Shown: positions 26,066-37,187 of the stretch, in pieces | How positions within the stretch are numbered: the stretch's first letter is position 1 | Layout: the number at the start of each line of letters is the position of its first letter | Assembly (NCBI GenBank): GCA_036346405.1 | Contig: CM070562.1 | Location: 100,674,784-100,738,783 of the forward strand | Source: Phyllostachys edulis | Lineage: Eukaryota > Streptophyta > Magnoliopsida > Poales > Poaceae | DNA: 64,000 nucleotides | Direction of reading: 5' to 3' | Notes under the pieces: generated by a model | What the model was told of the DNA's origin: nothing | The model's input: only the letters and a program-made list of their open reading frames with translations | Databases searched by the model: none | Position numbers and translations under genes: made by a program

Positions 26066-26472
26066 CTTCTCTGAGTGCGAGTGATTTGGATTTGGAAAAG
26101 GTTTGGTTTGCTCAACGGCGAAGAACGCAAGAGCTCGAGGAATAGTTGGGATAGATAGGGAAAGGTAAAAACCCTAGAATCATCCCCGCGGTAAGTTTTT
26201 ATAGCCTCATGCTTGAGTTAAGAGATCGTGGGAACTCAATGGTTACTACCTCTTGAGGCTTGCTCCAATGAGCGGTCTGCAGTGAGAGTCGTCGAATTTT
26301 TAATATATGCATTTGAAAACTAATTATGTTATTACAACTCATGCTAAATTACCTTCTTGACTAAGTCGATTTTTGGTCAAATTAAATACCAGTCGGAAAG
26401 ATCCTGCTTCCGACTGCTCTTCTACGACTTTTTTACCAAGTAAGTTATTTTCACTTGAAGTTGGGGGCTAGA

Positions 26473-27247
26473 TGACGAGGATCTAATCATCCTCATTTAA
26501 TTATTCATCTATAATTATTATTATAAATAGCAATATTCTTATATTACTCATAGATATGCCTCTTACCATTTGTAAGGGATGAGCTTAATTGAGTGGTCAT
26601 AAGTCCTACTACGACCGTCCCCTAGTCGTAAGCCTCTTCTACGATTAGTCTCCAGTCGTAAGTTCTTCTATGACTGGCCTAAGGTTGTGAGCCTTATCTA
26701 CGAGCACCTTGTGGTAGTGAGTATATCCATAACCTAGTTAGTTACGACTACCTTTTATCGATGGAGTCTACAGACGTGGGCCCAGTCGGTTAGCGAATCT
26801 TATGCGTTGTGTTTTACACACGGGGTATTTAATGTATGTTGTTATTCTCTGTGAGTAACCGCATGAATCACCTATCTCTGACAACAACTGTCTGACGATG
26901 TGGGGGTGCAACGTCCTTAACGACAACCAACATCAAGTGGTTCACCATTTGGAACATTGAGGCGCCTCTTTGTTTGAAGAAACTGCCACCTCTTCATACA
27001 CTATATAAAGGCCGAAGTTAGAAGGCAGAGGGACGAATGGATCACGAGCACAATACATTAGGCTTTAGTCTTCCTCTTGATTGTAATCATCACACTCAAT
27101 ACACTAGCACAGGAGTAGAGTTGTTATTCTCTCTAGAGAAGGTCCGAATCTGTATAAAATCTATGTGTCATTCTCTGTGTGGTCTTATCTCCAAGAATTC
27201 CTCCGAATCAAACAATCATATGTAAGATCGGTTCTAGATCACCGACA
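26473..27247 (+). repeat. 3' LTR of gypsy element A
   Basis: 775 bp, TG...CA. It contains a cluster of short inverted units built on TCGTAAG...CTTCTACGA (26595-26690). Its left partner is the truncated copy at 21191-21512. It ends directly against the copia integrase sequence. Confidence 0.9.
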
Positions 27248-27690
27248 CAGCCTTTGATACTCACCGCCCCAATCAGTTCGTAAAGCACGAATTTGAAAAC
27301 CATGTAACCTCTCTACTTGATTTTGAAACTTAAGGGAAGGTTTGTTCAACCTTTGACTTGTGTTTTAAAGGATAAATCCAAGAGAATCAACTGAAATCAT
27401 CGATGAAGCTAACATAGTATTGAAAACCTCCTACTGATTTAACAACAGGTCCCCACACATCTGAATGAATAAGTTCAAGAGGACAGGAAGACTCCTTAAT
27501 AGATGAACTAAAAGGAATCTGATGCAATTTTGCTTGCTGACATGCATTGCAAATAGAGACATCTTTATTCAAAGGAATCACCAAATTACTTGAACTAAGG
27601 ACTCTTGGAACTACTAGAGATGACAAATGGCCGAGATGATGGTGCCACACCTCCCTTGAAACCTCGGACACAGACAAGGACATACGAGGT
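27240..27690 (-). pseudogene. copia integrase, N-terminal half
   Basis: The GAG-pre-integrase and HHCC zinc-binding region is visible: WHHHLGHLSSLVVPRV, then CNACQQAK. The start of the integrase core follows (LIHSDVWGPV, SFIDDFS, then LRTDWGGEYQRL near 27265 in the next stretch). The core is cut at about 27248 by the right LTR of the nested gypsy element and resumes at about 21200. Several stops are present. Confidence 0.9.
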
Positions 27691-27952
27691 CAATGTGGGA
27701 ACTGCAGAGGATAAAGGCCACATTGTATTGACCTTCAAACAGAGTTTTGTTCGTGGTTCAATCCTTAGCATAAAAGAAATTTGGATGAAACTCAACGAAG
27801 ACGTCATTATCAGTAGCTAACATATGGACATAAACAAGGTGTTTGTTGATGTGGGGAACATGCATCACATTATTAAGTGAAAGAGGACGAGATGATCCAG
27901 TAACAAAGGATTGACCAACACGAGAAATTTGCAAACCTGTGCCATTGGTGAC

Positions 27953-28820
27953 CTAGACATGTTCTCCTCCTTTGTATCGATCATGCACAGTCAGGCGATC
28001 CAAGTCGCTTGTGATGTGATCGGTTGCTCGGGAGTCGGCGTACCAGTTGGTGTTGACATTGTAGGCTGATGTGGTTACTGTTGCGTCAACACGTTGATCC
28101 TCAGTTTGATATGAATGATCGAACCTATGATAACAACGAAGTGCATCATGGCCATGTTTGCAGCAAACTTGGCAGGTAGGTCTGTTGCCGCCAGGTGCTT
28201 GCTGTCCATGCCCACCATTGTGTCCACGGCCTCTTCCTCGTCCATGATCAAATCGCTTTCCCCCACCACAGTTGCCGTTGGTGTTATTGATACTAGTGCG
28301 ATTGACGTTGTTTGCCGAGGGGTTGATCTGAAGGATGGATTTGTTGTGCTCCTGTCTAAGCTCAAAGCTGAGGAGATGAGCATAAAGCTCACCGACGCTC
28401 ATCGACTTTGACATTGTAGTCACAGAGGTGACCAAGGAGTCGTAGTCACTTCCAAGTCCAGTCAACAGATAGGAGATGATCTCCTCTTCCTTTATGGGAT
28501 GACCAATTGAAGCCATAGTGTTGGTCAGACTTTTTACCTTGTGAAAATAGTTTGTCATTGATAAATCCTTCTTCTGCAAACTTGCTAACTGAATGTGTAT
28601 CTGCATGGTTCTTGCTCTTGGGCGTGATCCAAACATGGACTCAAATGCATTCCACACCTGCGCCAAAGTGGTGTGAAACAGGATGTGGAACAGAACTTTT
28701 TCTGTCATGGACGAGAGCAGCGCACTTAACACAAGTTAATCCTGTTGAAACCATGAGAGGTATTCAGGATTAGGAACTTGGCGTGCAGCTTCACTAGTGC
28801 CTTCCATGTTCATCATCTGA
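27953..28820 (-). pseudogene. copia gag and protease start
   Basis: This is the nucleocapsid part of the copia polyprotein. The frame contains a typical copia gag region (KVKSLTNTMASIG, LLTGLGSDYDSLV). A Gly/Arg-rich stretch follows, then a CCHC-like knuckle CQVCCKHGHDALRC. It ends with the protease active-site region WYADSRATDHIT, where the usual DSGA reads DSRA. A stop follows ...YKGGEHV at 27953. The gag start lies toward 28820, where the frame is interrupted. The enzyme would be inactive. Confidence 0.9.
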
Positions 28821-29317
28821 GGGGCCGACTTTGTGCTGTCAATGAATTCGAGTAGCTACTAGCTGTGTAGGTATGAAACGAGTTGAGCTTTCTATAGAAG
28901 GAAATTCTCTCGGTTAAGCTTGACATTGATGAAGTGTTGAAGGCTGGTGCGGCTGGGACAATGGAGGAAGCAGCGAAGACAAGAGCTCCAGATGTTGAAT
29001 TGATGATACCGAAGCTACTCATAGCTGTAGTAGATTGGATCTGAGTTTGGACACAAGAAGATGAGTTCTTAATGCGTGAGATAAGCCGATGGCTATGATA
29101 CCATGAAAAACTATATGTATTGCTGCATAATTCAGCCATTGAGGCTCTTCTGTATTTATAGTCAAGGAAGATTACAACTGACAATCAAAACATAATACAA
29201 TTGAACTGAACATTGCCGTATTATCTACAGTAAATGGCAATGACAAAATCAACATAATAGACTGAATCTGAAACCCGATACAGAGTTCTCTGAACTTTGA
29301 TATCGTTTAACAACGCG

Positions 29318-29594
29318 TACTATAGCCCAAGCTCTGTGGTCGTACGTACATGCGTAGCGTTGGATTTCGTCGTCATGGCTGTGCACTTGTGCTGGTTTTT
29401 GTAGGCTTGGAGGGCTAGTTCGTGAAGGCATAGTGGTCTCTGTCGCTAATTATTGCATGTAAAAGAGATGGCATGATTCGGTCAATTCCATCCATACGCA
29501 CCTGATTTTAGAGGGCATTGCCATTGTCATAGTCTGTTTAGGCAGCCAATGGCATTCCTCCTATAGCCAGATCTCTTGCCTTGTGCATCAATTG
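29318..29594. other. Flank of the copia insertion, no gene seen
   Basis: This continues the host sequence that lies left of 18633. No gene is recognised in either part. Confidence 0.4.
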
Positions 29595-29629
29595 TTTTGA
29601 AGGGAAAGAGGCATGAGAGTTGTTTATTA
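29595..29629 (-). mobile_element. LINE 3' tip, separated from its body
   Basis: The sequence resembles the antisense 3' terminus of the LINE at 45351. It ends ...GTTTATTA, exactly where the sequence at 37188 (TATTAATAAAGAAGG) would continue it. The LINE at 45384 reads CTATTATATTAATAAAG uninterrupted. The intervening 7.5 kb is the candidate Helitron. Confidence 0.6.
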
Positions 29630-29821
29630 TCTTAACTAATAAAATAAGGAGTTTACTCTCGCGTAGCGGGACGATTGTCCTACCTATGGAAAAAAAAACT
29701 CGCGCCAACTCCTTCCACTCCTCCCGTGCGTGCCCCACACCCTCCCGGACTAAAAAAAATCGCTAAGGAAAGATGAAAGAAATTGCTAAACAAAACTCCA
29801 CGATGTCAGCAATACCACCCG

Positions 29822-30620
29822 TGTCGGTGTTTTAGGACCGAACTTACGTAAAGATTGTTTGATTCGGGGGTTCCCCTAGGCTCAAAATCACGTAGAGATG
29901 GAGACACAGGGATTTTTATACAGGTTCAGGCCTTCTCCTGGGAGAATAACAACCCTACTCTTGTGTGTATGTATTGAGTATGCTGGATTACAAGATCAAG
30001 AGAATGACTAGAGTATAGTGTCTTGTGCTCCTAAATGCCTCTGAAATCCCTCCCTGATTGTCCTAATGATTTTGCCTTTTATACAGTCTTCAAAATGTAC
30101 CGCTGTATCTCCAGTCTAAAGATCGCCTTAATGTTCCAGATCGTGGAGCTGTTACTAGATGTTATTGTGGGAGTAGTAACGTTCCCATGTTGCTAGGCAG
30201 TTATCACCATAACAAAGGAGTTAAATCGTGCCATTATTCCAGAGAATAACAGCGTAATTGGTTACTTATATCCTTGGATACGTTACAGAAGATTCCCTAA
30301 TCGATTAGACCCACATGTCTGTGAACCCTATCAACTAGGGACTGGTTGTAGAAGAATTTACGACCAGGTGGTGGTCGTAGAAGAGCTTACGACCACAGAC
30401 TGGTCATAGTAGAACTTATGATCACGTTATAGTCGTAGAAGGACTTACGACTATGGGGTAGTCGTAGGAGGACTTACAACTATGGGGTGGTCGTAGAAGA
30501 GACCTCCAGCTTCTCACTTATGAATATTAAGGGGTATACTCAAGAACTATATGACATCATTATTATCCATAATCTGAATTACAGATAAATAATTAAATGA
30601 GGATTATTAGATCCTCGTCA
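29822..30620 (-). repeat. 3' LTR of gypsy element B
   Basis: 799 bp, bounded TGTCGGTG and CCTCGTCA on the plus strand. It contains an array of near-palindromic units (GGTCGTAG AAGAGCTTACGACC type) at about 30340-30500. Confidence 0.95.
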
Positions 30621-31200
30621 TCTAGCTCCCCAGCTTCAAGTGAAAATAACTTACTTGGAAAAGGAGTTGAGATGATCTTACGACTAGCAGGTGGTCGTAG
30701 AATAGTGGTCGAAGGAAAAACTTTTCGACTGGAGTTTCATTTGACCAGAAATTAACTTGGTCAAGAAGGTTGTGGAGGGACTTCGACTTACAAGGTGGTC
30801 GTAGAAGATCTTCTGATCACATAGTAGTCACAAAGATCTGATGAGTCAAAGTAAATTCTTTCCGATTGTTGTTACTTTTGACCAGAAGTAGACTTGGTCA
30901 AGAAGATAATTTCGCTTGAGGTGTGAAGGCAAGCTTGGTTTTCTCGAGCAGACAAATTTAAGAATCTGAATCGACTCTCACGACACATGCATTGGGCGAT
31001 TCTCGGCGGTGGCAACCGTTAGGTAAATCCGTCTTTAACTTAGGCGTGCGGTTATAAATATTCACCATGGGTGAGACTTAGGTCTTTTATATTTCCCCCA
31101 AATCGTCCCCACTGTTCAATATTTCAAGTTCTTCGCCGCCGACCAAATTGAACTTCCTCCCAAAATCTTCCCAAATCCAAATCTTTGATTCTTGAGAGAG

Positions 31201-32133
31201 ATGACCGGAGCCGCTTCCCAGTGGGCCGAATCAAAGATGGACGCGACCAAGATCAGAGCTTTGGTCGACTCTGAGAAGATCCCGAAGAAGGAGTTCATGA
31301 AGTGGATCGAGGCTGCTGGGCAGCATTGGTCGTCGGGCGAGATTGGGCAAATCCCTGTCTTCCAAGCATTCTGTGAGTGTGGCCTTCGATTGCCTGCTCA
31401 CCCTTTCCTCACGCTCGTACTCGAACACTTTGGTGTGGAGTTGGTGAACCATGTTCCCAACTCCATTATGATGTTGGGAGTGTTCGTGTACTTGTGCGAG
31501 GCCTACCTGGGGATTCCGGTCGACCTGGAGTTGTTTTGTTACTTCTACGGAATGACCGGGCTAGCTAGAGTTGCCGATAGTTTTAGTCCGAAGCTCCACG
31601 ACGGGAAGTCGAAGGGGTACATTTAGATGTTTACACGGTCATCGTGGCCGGGGTGGAAGAAGAGGCGGTTCTATTGGGAGATAACCAATGAGACAACCTC
31701 TCCTTCGCCGGGAAGCCGGCCGAGAAGATTTCTTCCTGGGATTCGATTCCCAAGGATCTTGGTCGGATCGCCCCCTTTATTCAAGCCATTGCAGACTTGA
31801 AGGAAGAGAGGCTTACCGGATGGCACGTGGTGAAGGATTTCATCACGCGCCGTATTAGTCCTCTGAAGAAGAGGGCTCATCTGATGTGGAGGTACTCGGG
31901 GCCGAAAGACCCGACCAGAGACTACGAGGACGGTAAGTAAACTTCAAGCTTAGCCTTCTTTTTGTTAATTTTTAGACTTGGCTTATTGAGAGTTTTCTTA
32001 TCCCTACAGATCTCTCACAAGAAGAGATTGACGCTCGGGTCAAGCTCATCTGTGAGAAACCGTCAGCCCATGTGGTGGCGCCTCCAATCCTGGTGGACCT
32101 GTCTTCAGAGGACAAGGTGGAGCGTCTAAAGGT
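31201..32133 (+). pseudogene. Antisense additional gene of gypsy element B, two exons left
   Basis: Read opposite to the element, ATG at 31201 opens a 142-codon frame with the putative gypsy-type transposon domain (LTLVLEHFGVELVNHV, VFVYLCEAYLGIPVDLELF). After a stop at 31624 and a frame change, the exon continues (WHVVKDFITRR, HLMWRYSGPKDPTRDYE) to donor GTAAGT at about 31935. Exon 2, about 32011-32131, reads EEIDARVKLICEKPS to donor GTAATC. The same two exons occur in element A on its antisense strand. Later exons are absent here, cut off near 32160. The protein function is unknown. Confidence 0.82.
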
Positions 32134-32159
32134 AATCAAGAATTGATTTCATCTTTAGG

Positions 32160-32310
32160 AACTTGTAGTTGTAGAAGAACTTATGACTAGGTACTGGTCA
32201 CAAAAAAGCTTACGACCAGGTACTGGTCATAAAAAAGCTTACGACCAGGGGGTTGTCGTAGAAAAGATTACGACATGGTGATGGTCATAGAAAAACTTAC
32301 GACTGTTTTG
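32160..32310. repeat. Array of short inverted units inside gypsy element B
   Basis: Five or so copies of a GGTCGTAGAAAAG-CTTACGACC-type hairpin unit, the same motif as in the LTRs. The array marks the deletion junction between the antisense gene and the truncated reverse transcriptase. Confidence 0.7.
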
Positions 32311-32334
32311 TAATATCTTTCTTATAAAGCCTGC

Positions 32335-33225
32335 TTTAAGTAGCTTGTCCAATTTTGACCTTATAGCATCTCGTCGATGAGGGGTAAATCTTCGTAATTT
32401 TTATTTTACGTGTACTTTATCAGGCCGTAAAGCTAGCCTATTCTCGATCACTTCCCTGGGGACTTTGGGTATGTCAGATGCTTGCCACGCGAAGACATCT
32501 GCGTTTTCCTAGAGGAAAGTGATGAGGGCGTCTTCCTATTTGGGGTCGGAAGTATCCCTGATGCGAACACTCTTCGAGGGCTCCTCTGGATCCAGGGGAA
32601 CCTCCTTGACCTGGTTGTTTGGCTTAGGTACAACTTTAGGCTTCGACTGCTTGGTCGAAAGCTACCCTTTTTCTTCCTGAGTTGGCAATTGACCAACCAC
32701 CTTGATGGATCGACGGTCACACGTATGCGTCATCTTCTTATCACAGTGAATTGTGATTACTCCTTTGGGACCTGGCATCTTAAGACATTGATAACCATAA
32801 TGAGTTGCCATTAAGAATTCTGCCAAAGTTGGTCATCTGAGTATGGCGTTATATGCCGTATCGAAATCGACCACATCAAAAGAGATCTTCTCCGCCCTGA
32901 AATTACTTAGTGAACCAAATGTTAAAGGAAGAGAAACTTGACCAATGGGTTTGGCCGAAGACCCTAGTACAATACCATGAAAATAGTAACTTACCAGTCT
33001 TACCTTGGTCCTGGGTACTTGCATCTCGTCCAGGGTACTCGTAAATAGAATGTTCAATGAACTACCACCATCAATCAACACTCGATTTACTCGACAGTTG
33101 TTGATGGTGGGTTCGACCTGATCGAAAGCGACACGAGTCGAGTCGAAGGATCGAGCGATCACCCTTCTCGAAAGAGATGGCGACTTCCGACCACTTCGGC
33201 AATTTATTGACAAGAGGAGGGTCAA
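32335..33225 (-). pseudogene. gypsy protease and start of reverse transcriptase
   Basis: The protease region shows VLIDGGSSLNILF (the usual Asp-Thr/Ser-Gly site as DGGSS) and YNAILR. After stops comes the linker NADVFAWQASDIP, with TAG where Trp or Arg is expected nearby. Last comes the reverse-transcriptase opening KLLKAGFIRKI, which ends at about 32335 against the hairpin array. The catalytic YVDD region, RNase H and integrase are missing. Confidence 0.88.
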
Positions 33226-33427
33226 TTGAGTTTACCTTACGTTTGATTGCCTTAAGCTGTCGTTTTGACTCGTATGCCGACGATCTCCCAAAGATGTGGT
33301 CGATGGTGTGCTTAGGATCTTGAAAAGACATCTCCTCGTTGTCATTCGACTGTGTACAACCACTAGATTGCCCTACCTCTTCGAGGGTAGAAAATAGCCC
33401 TTTGCTGTTGTAGTAGTCCTCGAGTTT

Positions 33428-35543
33428 TCAATGGAAAACCCGATAGTTGCGAAGGTCATGTCCTTCCTTTTTATGGAAAGGGCACCACCTAGGCATATAG
33501 TTCTTCCGTTCGGGGTGCTTACCTTTGCCTCGATCGAAGTATTGCTTGGAACTTCGTGGCTCCTTATCGCTTACAGTTAGGACCTCCTTAGAACCATTGG
33601 CTTGAAACTTTTGGCCCTTTGCCGGCCTCTTGAGGATGCTTGTCGTCTCGATCGATGATTTTGGTCCACTCGACTGCTTCGTCAGCAGTCGCGTACCGAT
33701 CAGCCATCTCAAAGAGTTCAATGACAGTAGCCGGAGGGTTCAAAGCGATGTCCTCTGTGATTCTTCTGCTGCGGACTCTCTGCTTGAAGGCTCTGATAAC
33801 AGATGAGTCAGAAACCTCCGGAATTGAATTGTGAACCTGACTGAAACGCTTGATGAATTGGCGTAATGTCTCGTGGTCGTTCTGTCTTATCCTGTGCAGG
33901 TCGTCCTCTTTCCCGGGGCGATAGTAGGTGCTTTGGAAATTGGCTAGTAGAAGGTCGCAAAGGTGTTGCCACGAGTAGATCGACGCGAGTGGTTGGTTTA
34001 ACAACCACGATCGAGCGGGCCCTTCGAGCACAGTCGGAAGGTAATTCGCCATGACACGCTCTCCTCTTCCTGCTGCTCGGACAGCGATCGTGTAGATTTG
34101 AAGAAACTCGATGGGATTTTGAGACCCATCAAATTTCTCCATGTTCCCTGGTCGAAACCTCGGTGGCCAGTGAACTTCTCGGAGGTCAGATGAGAATGCT
34201 CGACATCCAGTAATCACATCGTAACACCTTCTTTGCAAGAAACAAGGGTTGACGTCGCCAGGCGATCATACTCGATGATACCCGGCAATGGGTGAATCTA
34301 ACTTATAATAAGTCTCGATCCTACGAGGGTAAAACTCCTCGTATTTTGCTTGTTGTTGCAAACCTCTGGGTCGGAGTGGTGAATGATCACCTCTCTTGAG
34401 AGCTTTTTGATCAACAGGCGTTCGAGGAACCCTTTTCCAGTTTGGGGAACGATGCAACTTGCGTCGATCTCCATGTGGTGAGTTATTCGAACGACTGGAA
34501 GCTGATGGAGTCGTACTGCTACGACTTCCAAAATGATGTCGACAGGGACGTTCGAGCTTACTCATCGTGCTTTATAACCTTCGTGTGATCTCTTCGGCGA
34601 AGAGGTCGTAGCCAGATGCTCGGGCAAGTTCTCGAGATGGGTTCTCGAGTAGATCATTGATATGCTGGAGTTCCTACGCTTCTTCTGACTGGTATTGAGT
34701 GCGCCTAGGTAAATTTCTCTGAGCCGCAACTCGTTTCCATTTCAGAATCATCCATACCTGATCCTTGAGCTTGCCTTAGTGAAGTGTGATGATCTCGAGG
34801 ATTTCTCGTACGCTCATCAGAGTATTGACTCTGGTCATCGTCGGAGGTGTCCTTGCCATCGCCACGAGAGGTCGTAGGGTGTGATCGTCAGGAAGCATCC
34901 TTAGTCCTGCCTCTAGAAGAGTTATTGCTATATGAGGGAAGGACGAAGACCTCTCGTTGATAATCTCCACTTGCGCTTGAAGCCTCCTCGCTTGAGGAGT
35001 AGTCGAATGATACCATCTGGCAACTTGGAGCAAACCCCTCCAGGAAGGGGAATTCCGGGTTGTAGCTGTCTCCGTCCGTAGGTGAGCCCTACGTTGGGAT
35101 GGTCGAACTCGCAGGAAGAGCGTGTTCGATCGCATCATTGGTTGGGTTAGCCAGAGAGAGAGAGAACCACCAAATGCTGATGAAGATCCGGAATTACGAC
35201 TTCCAAAAGTTGTCGCGCTAGGTCAGACTGCCTCAGGTGGACTTGAACATTCAGAGGGAGAACCCTCGCCATGCTCTGAGACTACCTTGGGACATTCCTT
35301 TTTGTGATCGGATGGACCCTTGCCCTCTAAGGAAGCTGGTTCCTCATCTGGACGTATCGTTGTGGGGGATAAGGATCCCTTCTCAACTCCATCGGTGGTG
35401 TGGTCTCCTGGAGAATGATCTCCGAAGGCGGCATCACCATCAGATAATGCAATACTCGGCTCATAGTCTAAACCGGCATCCATGTCGATATCTGCGTAAT
35501 CGGCCAAGTCGAACCGGTTCTCCTCGTTCCACTCTCTTGCCAT
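33428..35543 (-). pseudogene. gypsy gag
   Basis: The capsid polyprotein starts MAREWNEENRFDLADYAD at 35543, the first ATG after the primer-binding site. An acidic N-terminal part follows. The retrotransposon gag domain at about 34238-33590 includes ANYLPTVLEGPARSWL and WQHLCDLLLANFQSTY. It ends with a knuckle-like CPFHKKEGHDLRNYR near 33450. Frame changes near 34560 and 33600 and stops near 34700 break it. Confidence 0.9.
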
Positions 35544-35611
35544 GAGAGCATGAGAGTTGGAAAAGACTAAGGAAATCTGATGACTCGAAGATCCCCACGG
35601 TCGGCGCCAGC

Positions 35612-36418
35612 TATCGGTGTTTTAGGACCGAACTTACGTAAAGATTATTTGATTCAGGGGTTCCCCTAGGCTCAAAATCACGCAGAGAGGGAGACATAGG
35701 GATTTTTATACGTGTTCGGGCCTTCTCCTGGGAGAATAACAACTCTACTCCTGTGTGTATGTATTGAGTATGTTGGATTACAAGATCAAGAGAAAGACTA
35801 GAGTATAGTGTCTTGTGCTCCTGATTGCCTTTGAAATCCCTCCCCGATTGTCCTGATGATTCTGCCTTTTATATAGTCTTCAAAATGTGCCGCTGTATCT
35901 CCAGTCTAAAGACTGCCTTAATGTTCCAGATCGTGGAGCCGTTACTGGAGGTTATTGTGAGAGTGTAGTAACGTTCTCACGTTGCTAGGTAGTTATCACC
36001 ATAACAAAGGAGTTAAATTGTGCCATTATTCTAGAGAATAACAGCGTAATTGGTTGCTTATATCCTTAGATATGGTACAGAAGATTCCCTGATCGATTAG
36101 GCCGACATGTCTGTGAACCCTATCGACTAGGGATTGCTCGTAGATGAACTTACGACCAGGTGGTGGTCGTAGAAGAGCTTACGACCACAGATTGATTATA
36201 GTAGAACTTACGGTCACGTTATAGTCGTAGAAGGACTTACGACTATGGGGTAGTCGTAGGAGGACTTACGACTATAGGGTGGTCGTAAAAGAACTTACGA
36301 CCTCTAGCTTCTCCCTTATGAATATTAAGGGGTATACTCAAGAACTATATGACGTCATTATTGTGTATAATATAAATTACAGATAAATAATTAAATGAGG
36401 ATTATTAGATCCTCGTCA
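35612..36418 (-). repeat. 5' LTR of gypsy element B
   Basis: 807 bp, partner of 29822-30620. Its first plus-strand bases are TATCGG instead of TGTCGG. The hairpin array is at about 36130-36305. Confidence 0.95.
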
Positions 36419-36423
36419 ACCCG

Positions 36424-37187
36424 CAACAACGTCGACCAGGTGCGCTACTGGGAGCACCTCGTCGGCACACGGCATCCGTACTACTCACGTCTGGGGAGAT
36501 CCACGAGGGCCAACTTTGCCGCGCACGGAAGGTGCGCTCGGACCTCTCGGTCCTTCTCATCGACGGCAACACAATTGTCGAGGGAGGAGGCAGCGTTGCC
36601 TCCTTCATCGCCTTCCACCGTAACTGCTCTTTTGGCCGCGCGGGCGTCCCCCTCCTGCGTCGTAGCTCTCAGCTCCTCCTCCACCTCCTTCCACTTCTGC
36701 TCGCTCTCGTGGAGCGTGTCCCATCTCATATACGACTCTTTTTATCCATTGTAACGCACAAGTATCTAACTTGGACACGACGATACGGTGAATCAATTCA
36801 TTCATGGACATGTTATGGTTGGTTTGCCTAAAAACATCATTGTTTCTGAGTTCTAACCGCAAATGTGTGCACGACTTACGTTATTAGAGCTGTTTGGTCT
36901 AATTTCAAATTTTCCAATATAAATATTTGTTTTTTGCTTGCTTTGAACAATCGTTTGTGATTTTGTTCAAACAAATTTTGAGCCATGTAATGCAATGCAG
37001 AATTGTTTTGCATTCCTGACTACTGAAAATTTTTAGTGAGAGCCGATTAGGAAAGCTTCAGCTTTGTACGTACACTTCACACAATATGGGAATTGTTTCG
37101 TTCAAAATATGGGATCCCGTTGCACAATATGAAAATTGTTTCGTTCAAAATATAGGATCATGTCGCAATGCATGGGCACCCTGCTAG
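36424..37187. other. Rest of the candidate Helitron, possible gene fragment
   Basis: GC-rich from 36424 to 36760. The minus strand reads a charged, Glu-rich frame (36729-36481, HESEQKWKEVEEELRA) that could be a captured coding fragment, but I do not recognise it. From 37070 to 37170 a 40-bp block (CACAATATG ... GTTCAAAATAT) is repeated. The stretch ends in the CTAG terminus. Confidence 0.4.

Larger units (their letters stand above)
21191..27247 (+). mobile_element. Gypsy element A (Tat-like), deleted and nested in copia
   Basis: The right LTR (26473-27247) starts TGACGAGGATC and ends ACCGACA. It is preceded by the purine tract GAAGTTGGGGGCTAGA (26457-26472), so the element reads on the plus strand. 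The left LTR is partial: it lacks its first 15 or so bases and runs 21191-21512. It then passes straight into the last 50 codons of pol. Gag, protease, reverse transcriptase and most of integrase are gone. What remains is the pol end, a tandem-repeat region, a long antisense gene and the right LTR. It shares LTR sequence and antisense gene with element B at 29822-36418. Confidence 0.9.
18638..29312 (-). mobile_element. Ty1/copia retrotransposon, holding a nested gypsy element
   Basis: LTRs begin TG and end CA on the plus strand: 18638-18871 (234 bp) and 29104-29312 (209 bp). The 5-bp duplication ACGCG flanks it at 18633-18637 and 29313-29317. Reading the minus strand, the 5' LTR is the right one. 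The primer-binding site TGGTATCATAGCC (29091-29103, tRNA-Met type) abuts it, and a purine tract GAGATTGAGGGGG lies beside the 3' LTR (18872-18886). The order gag, protease, integrase, reverse transcriptase, RNase H is that of Ty1/copia. A gypsy element at 21191-27247 interrupts integrase. The left LTR is longer because of a small internal duplication near 18705-18740. Confidence 0.95.
29822..36418 (-). mobile_element. Gypsy element B (Tat-like), TSD ACCCG
   Basis: The LTRs are 29822-30620 (799 bp) and 35612-36418 (807 bp). The duplication ACCCG flanks it at 29817-29821 and 36419-36423. On the minus strand the 5' LTR is the right one. It is followed by the primer-binding site TGGCGCCGACCGTGGGG (35593-35609). 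The purine tract GAAGCTGGGGAGCTAGA (30621-30637) precedes the 3' LTR. Gag and protease remain. Pol stops just inside reverse transcriptase, and RNase H and integrase are deleted. An antisense gene occupies 31201-32133. The LTRs differ at several percent of sites in the parts I compared, so the insertion is not recent. Confidence 0.95.
29630..37187 (+). mobile_element. Candidate Helitron, holding gypsy element B
   Basis: The 5' end TCTTAACTAATAAAATAAGG begins with TC after an A (29629). The 3' end ...GGGCACCCTGCTAG is followed by T (37188), the A/T insertion pattern of Helitrons. Upstream of CTAG is a weak hairpin (CATG TCGCAATG CATG), which looks like a CpG-decayed form of a GC-rich stem. Without gypsy element B the Helitron is about 0.95 kb and carries a GC-rich piece (36424-36760) that may be a captured gene fragment. 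No Rep/helicase gene is present. Confidence 0.55.

Noticed and set aside
26590..26720. CRISPR-like array of short repeats
   Set aside because: The units are palindromic, directly adjacent without unique spacers, and lie inside plant LTRs.
36395..36754. Serine- and arginine-rich plus-strand frame
   Set aside because: It starts inside the gypsy LTR and runs across the TSD, so it cannot be a native gene.
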